A stretch of 9,743 nt of DNA from Prolixibacteraceae bacterium (GTDB taxonomy: Bacteria > Bacteroidota > Bacteroidia > Bacteroidales > Prolixibacteraceae), in the NCBI GenBank assembly GCA_016788685.1, contig JAEUSS010000408.1, positions 1 to 9,743 of the forward strand, read 5' to 3'. Below are positions 1-7,555 of the stretch, in pieces. A program made the translations under genes and the position numbers. Position 1 is the first letter of the stretch, and each line of letters opens with the position of its first letter. The notes beneath the pieces are model-generated. The model made no database searches and was not told the DNA's origin. It saw nothing but the letters and a program-made list of their open reading frames with translations.

Positions 1-167
1 CGTTGCGACTCTTTGATGTATTTGGCCAGAATATACTTCGAAAAAGGCTCATAAGTACTGCTAATGTCCCATATTTCAGCGTTGTTCTCCCAGTCAAATA
101 TCAGGTCAATGTCATCGGGTTCCAAAGCTCTGAACCTGACCTTACCGAATTCCAGTTTTGTTGTCAT
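1..167 (-). CDS. GNAT-family N-acetyltransferase, N-terminal part (3' end outside window)
   Basis: Only the first 55 codons are visible before the left edge. Reading from ATG at 167 gives a start MTTKLEFGKVRFRAL followed by EPDDIDLIFDWENNAEIW. The pattern 'R.LEP.D.D.I..WEN....W' is typical of the first strand and helix of RimJ/RimL-like GNAT enzymes, which transfer an acetyl group from acetyl-CoA to an amine of a protein or small molecule. The acetyl-CoA binding motif would lie beyond the window, so substrate and activity cannot be judged. The start codon overlaps the stop of the glycosyltransferase gene (ATGA, 164-167), which indicates translational coupling in the recR-glycosyltransferase operon. 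There is no clear Shine-Dalgarno sequence and the leader is A-rich. The family call is from recognition of the N-terminus only. Confidence 0.72.
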   Translation of the reverse strand, partial: MTTKLEFGKVRFRALEPDDIDLIFDWENNAEIWDISSTYEPFSKYILAKYIKESQ

Positions 168-2110
168 AATTTTCTGTTCTTGATCCAGGTTTTCCATATA
201 ATTTCCAAATCGTTTACAATCCGGTAGTCTTTGGCATACAACAGATCCAGTTCTTCTTTCTTTTTCTCCGGAAGGTTTTCAGAAAAAAGTGAAGCCGGCG
301 TAACAACACCTTTCCGGATTGGCGGAAGACAGGCCTGATTAGCAGAGCAATACCCCACCCAACTCTTCTTCCCCGATAAAACATCAAACAAACTCCGGAA
401 GCCTCCAAACCGTTTCCCGGCCAATACAACCAGGAAAGGCGAACACACAAGGAGGACGATAGCCAAGCCCAGGTCGAAAGCCCGTTTGTTTTGCCTGTTG
501 TTTTCCTTTGCAATGGAATTGATGTGTACCACATACAAGTCACCGGCAGTCGAGATCGAATTGCTGCCTATGATCGAAAGACTTTCCGGAGGTGCAATTT
601 TATAGTCGATATTCAGGTTGTTCAAACCGAGCATCAGGCCGATAATCTCGCGCGATGAAATATCTTCTGACGAGAATATCAGTTCATCGGCCTTGTTGAT
701 CCGGATAATTTCTTTTAACTGGTGCATGTTCCCAAGGTACAGCGGATGGAGTGCAGCAGCTTCAGGAAAAACGTAACCAACGGTACTAATTTTCTCCCCC
801 GATCCGGCAAGCAGTTGGTTGATTCGTCTCGCTTCAGCTTCGCCCGCCACGATAACGGCTCGTTTATATCTGTTCAGCTTGAGATTCAGCCCCGGAACAC
901 TGAGCTTTGCCAGCAAAAAACGGTAAGCCGGAAGCAAAGCAAATGCCCATGCTGCCCCCATCAGCAGCAAAGCTCTCGAATAGCGTAAACTTTCGTCAAT
1001 CAGAGAATAGAATACAAGAATAGACAAGGTGCCCCAAAGCAACCCCTTAAAAATACTCGCAGGATATATGTTTTTGCGGTATCCTCCGTTAAGCCAGATA
1101 CAGCAAAGCCAGATCAGAACGTAAACGGGGACCGCTATATGCAAATATTCCGGAGGATAATAGCCGTGCTCAAACTTAAACGTTTCCCAAACAGGCAGCA
1201 AGACAGCAAAGCCCGCAAAGATCAGCAGGGCATCGGTCAGCGGCAGAAATATTGTTTTCAGGAACTGAGCACACACGCTTAACAAGGCTCTGAAATAAAT
1301 GGCCAGATTGATCAGCACCGAGTAAAGGCGGGCGTTTTCTTTCGAAAAATGCTTTCGGGCAAAGATGATCATCGCGTTGTAAAACACTTTTACGTAATTG
1401 ATGCTACTCTTTTTGGTGCTCTCTCCTTTGTAATGAACAATTGTTGTTTCAGGAAAATAATAGTTCTTATAACCAGCCTGAGTAATGCGGAATGACAAAT
1501 CGATGTCTTCGCCATACATAAAGAAGGACTCATCAAGAAGGCCGACTTTGTCGAGCACTTCCCTCCGGATGAGCATAAAAGCACCGGCCAACACTTCAAC
1601 TTCGTGAACCTGGTCGTTGCTGAGGTGCCCCAGATGGTACCGCCCGAATTTCTTCGAATGAGGAAAGAGTTTCGAAAAGCCGAAAATCTTCCAGAAGGCA
1701 ACTTCGGGCGTAGGCAGCCCACGCTTAGATTCGGGAAGAAACCGTCCTTTCCCGTCAATCATCTTAACCCCGAGTGCTCCGGCTCCAGGTGTCTGATCCA
1801 TAAAACCAACCACTTTCAGGAAACAATCTTCCTCAACCACCGTGTCGGGGTTCAGCAACAAAACATACTCGCCTCGGGCCATTCGGATGGCCTGGTTGTT
1901 GGCTTTCGAAAAACCAACGTTCTCTTTGTTGCTGATGAGGTGTACTTCCGGGAATCTGGTTTCCACCATAGCGCAGGAACCATCAACCGAATCGTTATCA
2001 ACCACAATTATCTCCGAGCTCACTTTCGATGCAGCCTTTTGCACTGCATGGAGGCATTGTTCAAGGAAATACCTGACGTTGTAGTTGACAATGACGACGG
2101 TTAGCTTCAT
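164..2110 (-). CDS. GT2 glycosyltransferase fused to a WcaJ-like membrane module with a reduced sugar-transferase tail
   Basis: 648 residues in two parts. Residues 1-255 are a GT-A glycosyltransferase family 2 domain of the WbbL/rhamnosyltransferase type: VVIVNYN at 5-11, VVDNDSVDGS at 36-45, NVGFSKANN at 64-72, the DXD-like NPDT at 87-90, GEDIDLSFR at 200-208 and H226. It should transfer a sugar from a nucleotide donor to a lipid-linked or cell-surface acceptor on the cytoplasmic side. Residues about 262-400 hold five hydrophobic segments. Residues 415-540 look like the Rossmann-like domain of WcaJ-type polyprenyl-phosphate sugar transferases (YLGNMHQLKEIIR, then KADELIF). Residues 541-648 begin like the catalytic domain (KRAFDLGLAIVLL) and end like it (GKKSWVGY, LLYAKDY), but the catalytic middle is absent. 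The gene starts 3 bp after recR and overlaps the GNAT gene by 4 bp. Likely role: O-antigen, capsule or exopolysaccharide synthesis. The exact sugar is unknown. Confidence 0.88.
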   Translation of the reverse strand: MKLTVVIVNYNVRYFLEQCLHAVQKAASKVSSEIIVVDNDSVDGSCAMVETRFPEVHLISNKENVGFSKANNQAIRMARGEYVLLLNPDTVVEEDCFLKVVGFMDQTPGAGALGVKMIDGKGRFLPESKRGLPTPEVAFWKIFGFSKLFPHSKKFGRYHLGHLSNDQVHEVEVLAGAFMLIRREVLDKVGLLDESFFMYGEDIDLSFRITQAGYKNYYFPETTIVHYKGESTKKSSINYVKVFYNAMIIFARKHFSKENARLYSVLINLAIYFRALLSVCAQFLKTIFLPLTDALLIFAGFAVLLPVWETFKFEHGYYPPEYLHIAVPVYVLIWLCCIWLNGGYRKNIYPASIFKGLLWGTLSILVFYSLIDESLRYSRALLLMGAAWAFALLPAYRFLLAKLSVPGLNLKLNRYKRAVIVAGEAEARRINQLLAGSGEKISTVGYVFPEAAALHPLYLGNMHQLKEIIRINKADELIFSSEDISSREIIGLMLGLNNLNIDYKIAPPESLSIIGSNSISTAGDLYVVHINSIAKENNRQNKRAFDLGLAIVLLVCSPFLVVLAGKRFGGFRSLFDVLSGKKSWVGYCSANQACLPPIRKGVVTPASLFSENLPEKKKEELDLLYAKDYRIVNDLEIIWKTWIKNRKL

Positions 2111-2113
2111 GCC

Positions 2114-2740
2114 CTATCGGATAATCGAGTCTTCAAAATTGAGGCGGTTAACAATTGAACGGCCTAAAGTAACTTCATCGGTATATTCCAGTTCATCACC
2201 AATAGAAACTCCCCTGGCCAGTGTCGATATTTTTACGTTGGTGTTTTTAAGCTTTTTGAAGATAAAAAAATTGGTGGTATCACCTTCCATGGTGGTACTC
2301 AAAGCCAGTATCACCTCATCGGTGTTTCCTTCGCTGACGCGCCGGACGAGAGATTCGATCTCCAGGTCAGAAGGACCGATTCCGTCCATGGGTGAAATGA
2401 TCCCTCCCAGCACATGGTACAGTCCGTTAAACTGGTGAGTATTCTCAATCGACATCACATCCTTAATATTTTCGACCACACAGATCAGCGAAGGGTTGCG
2501 GGAAGGGTTGGAACAAATGCTGCACGTGTCGGTATCTGAAATATTGTGACAAATGTTGCAGTGTTTGATCTCGGAACGAAGCTGGATCAGGCTGTTGCCG
2601 AATGTCTCTACCTCCTGAACCTCCTGTTTCAATAAATGCAAAACAAGGCGCAAAGCCGACTTGCGGCCAATACCGGGTAGTTTCGCAAACTCATTTACCG
2701 CATTTTCAAGTAGTCTCGAAGGAAATCGATCAATATGCAT
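2114..2740 (-). CDS. recR: Recombination mediator protein RecR
   Basis: 208 residues, the normal length for RecR (about 200). RecR acts with RecO (and RecF) to load RecA onto SSB-coated single-stranded DNA at gaps during recombinational repair. Visible landmarks in order: helix-hairpin-helix LPGIGRKSA at 21-29; a C4 zinc finger with C61, C64, C73 and C76; a Toprim domain starting at CVVE (E90) and continuing through [13 protein letters not shown] at 142-154; and the C-terminal signature [14 protein letters not shown] at 182-195. All key features are intact. It is first in a tight unit with the glycosyltransferase (3-bp gap) and the GNAT gene, and lies 75 bp downstream of the kinase gene with its own candidate -7 promoter element at 2763-2770. 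The start has no strong Shine-Dalgarno site. Confidence 0.97.
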   Translation of the reverse strand: MHIDRFPSRLLENAVNEFAKLPGIGRKSALRLVLHLLKQEVQEVETFGNSLIQLRSEIKHCNICHNISDTDTCSICSNPSRNPSLICVVENIKDVMSIENTHQFNGLYHVLGGIISPMDGIGPSDLEIESLVRRVSEGNTDEVILALSTTMEGDTTNFFIFKKLKNTNVKISTLARGVSIGDELEYTDEVTLGRSIVNRLNFEDSIIR

Positions 2741-2762
2741 ATTCCACTCATTTAATGAACCC

Positions 2763-2770
2763 CAAATTTA
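2763..2770 (-). promoter_or_regulatory. Candidate Bacteroidota -7 promoter element for recR
   Basis: The minus strand reads TAAATTTG, an exact match to the TAnnTTTG element used by the primary sigma factor of Bacteroidota. It lies 22 bp before the recR start codon, in the 75-bp gap after the kinase gene. I do not see a good TTTG/TTG -33 element at the usual 17-23 bp spacing, so this could be a chance match in AT-rich sequence. Confidence 0.4.
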
Positions 2771-2815
2771 ATCAGCGAAATGGATTAAACGGAACATGCA
2801 GGCAACTTTCACCCG

Positions 2816-5413
2816 TTATTTGTTCAGATATTTGGCTACGGTGGTCAGCACATCGTCCATCCGGATGGGCTTTACCAGAACCTCGTTACACCCCGAATCA
2901 ATGCATTTTTGCCGGTCCTCGGCCATGGCATAAGCGGTCTGGGCAATAATCGGGATGGTCTGGTTGGTTGCCCGTATCTGAGCAGTAGCTTCATATCCGG
3001 AGATTTCAGGCAACTGAATATCCATGAGAATGAGATCGATCTTGGTACTGTTGTATAGCTTCAGGACATCAATTCCGTCTTTAGCCCAGACAATACGGGC
3101 TCCTGTTTTTTGAAGGATACTCTGGAGGTACTCGTAATTATAGGGAGTGTCTTCCGCAATCATTATGGTGTAATTGGAGAAGTTATACCTTGCCTGACTT
3201 GCAGGTGTTTTGGAGGCAGATCTGACCATAGGAATTTTAATTTTGTCGTAGGGCAGGGTCAGAAAGAACACACTTCCTTCTCCCTCTACGGATTTTAGAT
3301 TGATTTCGCCACCGAGCAAAACTGCCAGGTCTTTGCAGATTGACAGGCCTAGTCCCGAGCCCGGAGCTTCGGAACCAACAGTTTCATCGCTGTAGCTAAA
3401 CCGTTTGAATATATTTTTAATGCGGTTTGCGGGTATACCTGTTCCGGTGTCGGAAACGAAGAACCGCAGTTTATTTTCGTTCAGTATCGTATAACCGATT
3501 TCGATATGCCCAACCTCGGTGTGCTTCAGGGCATTGATATACAAGTTATTCAAAATCTGCTTCAAGCGGTACGAATCGGTAAATATCACATCGTGGTGAG
3601 CTTCTTCCGGTACGTGAAAAATAAGTTCCAGATTCGTTTTCTGCCTTCGCTTCAGGAAATTGGAATAAGTCAGCTCCAGTTCAGAGAACAACTCACCCAA
3701 AGAGCATGCTTCCTTCCTTATTTTCAACTCGTTGGCTTCTATCTTCGCAACATCAATAATGTCGTCGATCAAACGAAGCAGCGACTGGCTGTTTTCTTCA
3801 ATAATTCCGGAGTATTTATTTCGTTTCTGTGAGGGCAGATTTTCATTCTTGATCAGTTCGCTAAATCCGATGATGGTATTGATTGGCGTCCTGATTTCAT
3901 GGCTCATGTTGGCCAAGAAATGGTTTTTGTAGTTATTAGCCATTTCGGCTTCCTGTTTCGCCTTTTTCAGATCTTTTTCGATCTTCTTCATGTACGAAAT
4001 ATTTTCGGCAATTTTCACATAATGAGTGATGTTGCCATAGCTATTCCGGATGGGCGAAATACTGGCAAGTTCCCAATAGTATTCGCCGTTTTTCTTCTTA
4101 TTCTTAAACTCTCCCTGCCATACGTTTCCCGATGTTATTGTTTTCCACAACTTTTCGTAATAGCTGGCTGGTTGAAAGCCTGATTTCAGAAAACTGGGCT
4201 TCTTCCCTAAGATCTCCTGATCGTTCCATCCGGTGATCTTGCAGAACGCCGGGTTGAAAAATTCAATATACCCTTCGGTGTCGGTAATAACCACGGATAT
4301 CGGGCTTTGGATGATCGCCTGATGCAGTTTTTCCAGTTCGCTTTCCGATTTTTTTTCTTCCGTAATATCCCGGTGGGTTCCCAGCATCCGGATAGCTTTT
4401 CCGTTTTCGTCACGCAACATGGCTGCACGGCTTTTAATCCAGATGTAATGCCCGTTTTTGTGTTTCAGCCTGAATTCGGCCTCGTAAATACGCAAGTCAC
4501 TGTTTATGAAGTTTGTTATAAAATGTGTCATCCGGTCCTTATCTTCGGGATGTAACAATTCTTCCCAGTGTGCATGTTCATCGGTAATTTCATCCGGATA
4601 ATAACCCAACATCGACTTCCATCTTTTGGAGTAGTAGGTCTTCCCGGTACCTACCCGGTAATCCCAGATCCCAAGATCTGCTGCCTCCATTGACATTTCA
4701 TAGCATTGTTCGCATTCGGCAAGCTTTTTCTCAATCGCTTTATAGCGATCAATATTCTTTAGAACAACCAGTACAGACTGCAGTTTGCTTACCGGATCGG
4801 TTTCAGGAATCAGCAGTAAATTCCACCAGGTATCTTTCTTTCCGGTGCTTAGCAAAAAATCTTCAGTCTTTTGTTTCTGAAGCTGAAATGTCCGGGCAAT
4901 AAGACCTGAAATCTCGTTGGTCTGTCCGCCGAACAGTTGGCTTTCCTCAATCGTTTTACCCAACAGTTCTGATGGTTTTCGCCCTATTTTAGAATTGAAA
5001 TTCTTCGAAACATACATTACCTGCAGATCCGGACTAATCCTGATCACCACCTCTTTTAGCTTTTCAGGCAGAGCCTGGTCGTTTTGTTTGTCCGCCTGAG
5101 TCGTCTCTTCAAAACTAACAAGCGTGAATCCCGAACTTAGCGGGGTAATCGCAACGGTGACAATGCTTTTTTTTCGTTCAAAAAACAAATGCCTGATTTT
5201 CTGATCCTTTATTGCCTGAAGTACTTCGTTCTCAAAGAATGACCGGATGTTTTTCTTCAGGTTTTTGATGATATGGAGCAAATCAGCATTTGTATCTAAA
5301 TTCTCTTGCCGGAGGATGTGGCTTAATTCCCCTGAAAACTCTTCAACCTGAAGAGTTTCATTAACTTTTATATACCCTGAAAAGTATTCAGTCCTGTTGT
5401 TAGAAAGAAACAT
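2816..5413 (-). CDS. Multi-PAS hybrid sensor histidine kinase with C-terminal receiver domain
   Basis: 865 residues with no transmembrane segment or signal peptide, so a cytosolic sensor. Residues about 1-105 look like a divergent PAS-type fold. Three further PAS domains follow at about 115-225, 235-355 (PAS_3 type, with WKSMLGYYPDEI and LLHPEDKDRM) and 358-475 (with GYIEFFNPAFCKITGW). A coiled-coil linker leads to HisKA with MSHEIRTP (phospho-accepting H505). The HATPase domain has N627 in the N box, DTGTGI at 655-660 and GSGLGL at 685-690. The receiver domain (about 748-865) has the acidic pair E754/D755, phosphoacceptor D798, T826 and K848, all intact. It should autophosphorylate and pass phosphate to its own receiver, then onward through an Hpt protein. 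No Hpt or response regulator lies next to it, so its output is unknown. The signal may be redox, light or a small ligand through PAS; the cofactor cannot be read from the sequence. Confidence 0.95.
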   Translation of the reverse strand: MFLSNNRTEYFSGYIKVNETLQVEEFSGELSHILRQENLDTNADLLHIIKNLKKNIRSFFENEVLQAIKDQKIRHLFFERKKSIVTVAITPLSSGFTLVSFEETTQADKQNDQALPEKLKEVVIRISPDLQVMYVSKNFNSKIGRKPSELLGKTIEESQLFGGQTNEISGLIARTFQLQKQKTEDFLLSTGKKDTWWNLLLIPETDPVSKLQSVLVVLKNIDRYKAIEKKLAECEQCYEMSMEAADLGIWDYRVGTGKTYYSKRWKSMLGYYPDEITDEHAHWEELLHPEDKDRMTHFITNFINSDLRIYEAEFRLKHKNGHYIWIKSRAAMLRDENGKAIRMLGTHRDITEEKKSESELEKLHQAIIQSPISVVITDTEGYIEFFNPAFCKITGWNDQEILGKKPSFLKSGFQPASYYEKLWKTITSGNVWQGEFKNKKKNGEYYWELASISPIRNSYGNITHYVKIAENISYMKKIEKDLKKAKQEAEMANNYKNHFLANMSHEIRTPINTIIGFSELIKNENLPSQKRNKYSGIIEENSQSLLRLIDDIIDVAKIEANELKIRKEACSLGELFSELELTYSNFLKRRQKTNLELIFHVPEEAHHDVIFTDSYRLKQILNNLYINALKHTEVGHIEIGYTILNENKLRFFVSDTGTGIPANRIKNIFKRFSYSDETVGSEAPGSGLGLSICKDLAVLLGGEINLKSVEGEGSVFFLTLPYDKIKIPMVRSASKTPASQARYNFSNYTIMIAEDTPYNYEYLQSILQKTGARIVWAKDGIDVLKLYNSTKIDLILMDIQLPEISGYEATAQIRATNQTIPIIAQTAYAMAEDRQKCIDSGCNEVLVKPIRMDDVLTTVAKYLNK

Positions 5414-5428
5414 AGTCGCAATTTATTT

Positions 5429-5438
5429 AGGTATACCT
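5429..5438. repeat. Perfect 10-bp palindrome AGGTATACCT upstream of the kinase gene
   Basis: The sequence is identical on both strands and sits 15 bp before the kinase start codon. It would overlap the transcription start predicted from the candidate promoter just upstream. That is a common operator position, but a 10-bp palindrome can also occur by chance. Confidence 0.35.
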
Positions 5439-5468
5439 TAAAATTACGGAATAAAAGTGTGCAAACAA
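5439..5468 (-). promoter_or_regulatory. Candidate promoter for the hybrid kinase gene
   Basis: On the minus strand a TTG (positions 5468-5466) is followed after 19 bp by TAATTTTA (5446-5439), which matches seven of the eight positions of the Bacteroidota -7 pattern TAnnTTTG. Predicted transcription would begin near 5433, giving a leader of about 20 nt before the ATG at 5413. The last base of the -7 element deviates, so this is tentative. Confidence 0.35.
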
Positions 5469-5490
5469 TTGTCTCTGGTTTTTTTCTGTT

Positions 5491-5510
5491 CCGGCCGAAA
5501 ACCCGGCCGG
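5491..5510. terminator. GC-rich hairpin after the acyl-CoA synthetase gene
   Basis: CCGGCC (5491-5496) and GGCCGG (5505-5510) can pair as a six-base-pair all-GC stem around an 8-nt loop. It lies 67 bp past the synthetase stop codon and before the kinase promoter, the place where a terminator is expected. There is no U-tract on the minus strand after the stem (the following sequence is AACAGAAAAAAA), so it is not a classical intrinsic terminator. It may instead stabilise the mRNA 3' end. Confidence 0.35.
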
Positions 5511-5577
5511 GATTGCCTGTCAGTTGTTTGGGTTTCCGACAACAATTCAGTAACCCAATATAATACGAAATTTTGAA

Positions 5578-7215
5578 TTATGCGTAATACAAGAAGCGTT
5601 TAATTTTCTGAGTCGGTGTTTTTTCGAACGGATCTGCCTGCCAGACAACGCGTTGAATCTGGGAGAATTTATTTAACTCATCATTCACCTTATCCTGAAT
5701 TTCTTTCAGAACCTCGTCGGCTTTGTCTTGCAGGTAGGTTACGGTTTCAGCCTTCAGATCGTTATATCTCTTTTCAAGTTCTTCCATGTTCAAATGAACA
5801 AGAGCCACCAATCTCCCCTTTTGCTGAACAACCAATGATTCAAGCACATATTCCATCCTGTTGATTACAGATTCTATTTCTTCCGGATAAATATTCTCGC
5901 CACTGGCTCCAACAATCATATTTTTCATCCTTCCTTTAATGAAAAGGTTTCCGTCTTTATCGAAATAGCCCAGATCTCCGGTCTTCAGCCATCCGTCTTC
6001 GGTAAACGTGTCTTTGGTAATCTGTGGTTCTTTGTAATACCCAAGCATTACGTTCTCGCCTTTGGCCTGAATTTCTCCCTGCCCGGTATGTATACTGGGA
6101 TTCGCAATCCGGAGCTGAACTCCCGGCATGGGTGTTCCGGTTGACAAATAACGGGTTTTTCCGACTCCGGCACCTGCCAGTAAGGGCGATGATTCAGTCA
6201 TCCCGTAACCAATAGCCAACGGGAATCCGCTTTCCATCAGGAAACGTTCAGCCTGATCATCAAGTTTTGCTCCGCCGACACCAAAAAATTTCAATTCACC
6301 TCCAAAGGTTTCCATGAGTTTTTTCCCGGCAACCTTGTGTATCATCTTCCGGAATACCGGGATTTTATACAATGTCCGGGAGATAAATTTCCCGTTGATC
6401 TCTGGTAATATCTTCGATTTATATATCTTTTCGATAATTAAAGGAACGATCAGCATCACCGTTGGCCTGACCTGTTGCAGGGCAGGCAGCAGCACCGATG
6501 CTACCGGAGGTTTGTGCAGGTAGTAAACTGTTGCACCGCACTTTATGGCGAGAAGAAACCCAATGGTATTCTCGAATGTGTGCGATAAGGGTAAAACAGA
6601 AAGAAACCGGTCGCCGGGAACAACATTGTGAATCAACCGGCACTGCCCGGCAGTCCAGACAATATTCTTATGAGTCAGCATAACCCCCTTCGACTTTCCG
6701 GTTGTCCCCGAGGTGTAAATAATCGATGCCAGGTCACTTTCTTCAACGTCAGGATATACAAAGAGCTGGTCGTCCATTTGGGCAGCCGGAGGCACTGTGG
6801 TGTCGGTAACAACCTGAAATTCCTCGATATAAATAACAGCCAGTCCCGAAGTCCGGTCCAACTTAGAACGTAACGTTTCTGACACAAAAATGACAGAAAC
6901 ATCAGCATGCTGAATGATGTTTTTTATTTCATTCGGATGAAAATCGGGAAGTATAGGCACAGCAACAGCTCCCAACGTACAGGTGGCAAAAAAAGCGACT
7001 CCCCATTGCGGCATATTCTGACTGAGCAAGGCAACTTTGTCACCTTTTTGGACTCCAAGGCATTGCAACTGAAGTGCCGCTTTTTTCACTTCTTTTTCAA
7101 GCTGTTCATATGTCCGGTCTTCTTCGCCGGCAAAAACTAATGACTGACGATTTGCAAATTCCTTAAAACTGGCCTGCAGCATAGCAGGAATTGTTAATGC
7201 TTCTGAGCTCCCCAT
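5578..7215 (-). CDS. Long-chain fatty-acid--CoA ligase (AMP-forming acyl-CoA synthetase)
   Basis: 545 residues of the ANL adenylate-forming superfamily. It should activate a fatty acid with ATP to acyl-AMP and then form acyl-CoA, at the cytoplasmic face of the membrane. Motifs in order: P-loop YTSGTTGKSKG at 167-177; LPLSHTFEN at 208-216, typical of long-chain FadD-type enzymes; GYGMTESSP at 336-344; TGDLGYF at 412-418 with the ribose-binding D414; hinge region GRMKNMIV at 428-435; NIYPEEIE at 441-448; and PTQKIKR at 534-540 with the catalytic lysine K537. The set is complete, so the enzyme looks active. The chosen ATG lies just before the first conserved segment. Its leader contains a candidate -7 element at 7269-7276. 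It is transcribed away from the HD/VOC gene pair. Chain-length preference cannot be read from the sequence; a role in fatty-acid uptake or recycling is inferred from the family. Confidence 0.93.
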   Translation of the reverse strand: MGSSEALTIPAMLQASFKEFANRQSLVFAGEEDRTYEQLEKEVKKAALQLQCLGVQKGDKVALLSQNMPQWGVAFFATCTLGAVAVPILPDFHPNEIKNIIQHADVSVIFVSETLRSKLDRTSGLAVIYIEEFQVVTDTTVPPAAQMDDQLFVYPDVEESDLASIIYTSGTTGKSKGVMLTHKNIVWTAGQCRLIHNVVPGDRFLSVLPLSHTFENTIGFLLAIKCGATVYYLHKPPVASVLLPALQQVRPTVMLIVPLIIEKIYKSKILPEINGKFISRTLYKIPVFRKMIHKVAGKKLMETFGGELKFFGVGGAKLDDQAERFLMESGFPLAIGYGMTESSPLLAGAGVGKTRYLSTGTPMPGVQLRIANPSIHTGQGEIQAKGENVMLGYYKEPQITKDTFTEDGWLKTGDLGYFDKDGNLFIKGRMKNMIVGASGENIYPEEIESVINRMEYVLESLVVQQKGRLVALVHLNMEELEKRYNDLKAETVTYLQDKADEVLKEIQDKVNDELNKFSQIQRVVWQADPFEKTPTQKIKRFLYYA

Positions 7216-7268
7216 AATAGTATTAGTAACGGCATTCTGTTGCCTGCTTTATAAACAAACCAAGCCAT

Positions 7269-7276
7269 CAAAAGTA
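7269..7276 (-). promoter_or_regulatory. Candidate -7 promoter element for the acyl-CoA synthetase gene
   Basis: The minus strand reads TACTTTTG, an exact TAnnTTTG match, 53 bp upstream of the synthetase ATG at 7215. The expected leader would be about 45 nt. A clear -33 TTTG is missing at the normal spacing. Confidence 0.4.
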
Positions 7277-7516
7277 TATAAATGTTCTGTTCGCCCTTGA
7301 AAAATTAACAAGTATTAAGTTTTTTAACCTTTAAACACCGATATATTAGCGTTTTATTCGAATTACTGAATTGTTTCGTCCGACAGTTTTTACCTTTCTC
7401 ACACCCTCCCTCAAGATCTTGCTTCAGGTATTTTTCAAAACCGTCTCTCGATGAATACCTTTTGCCTGAAACCCTTAATATTATTGGAAGAATATAAAAT
7501 AAATTGCCTCAAAAAC

Positions 7517-7547
7517 TCTGAAGGAGCCCTTAAATAATATAAATTTG
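7517..7547 (+). promoter_or_regulatory. Candidate promoter for the HD-VOC operon with a very short leader
   Basis: TCTG at 7517-7520 (three of four bases of the -33 TTTG) is followed after 19 bp by TAAATTTG at 7540-7547, an exact TAnnTTTG -7 element. The -7 element ends only 8 bp before the ATG at 7556, so the predicted transcript would have only a few leader nucleotides. Either the mRNA is nearly leaderless or the real promoter is further upstream. Confidence 0.45.
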
Positions 7548-7555
7548 AAAAGGAA

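Larger units (their letters stand above)
7216..7555. other. Divergent intergenic region between the acyl-CoA synthetase and HD genes
   Basis: 340 bp, AT-rich, with no convincing gene. It holds outward-facing candidate promoter elements (7269-7276 on minus, 7517-7547 on plus). A 10-bp palindrome CAAGATCTTG lies at 7412-7421 in the middle. A 28-codon open frame from 7451 to 7537 has no recognisable features. I see no tRNA, riboswitch-like fold or long repeat. Confidence 0.7.

Noticed and set aside
1604..2104. 166-codon plus-strand open frame opposite the glycosyltransferase
   Set aside because: It lies antisense to the conserved GT2 motifs and has no domain pattern of its own.
7412..7421. Palindrome CAAGATCTTG in the divergent intergenic region
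   Set aside because: Not near either predicted transcription start and short enough to occur by chance, so not called as an operator.
7451..7537. 28-codon open frame MNTFCLKPL... upstream of the HD gene
   Set aside because: No ribosome binding site, no recognisable features, and it runs up to the candidate promoter; likely chance.
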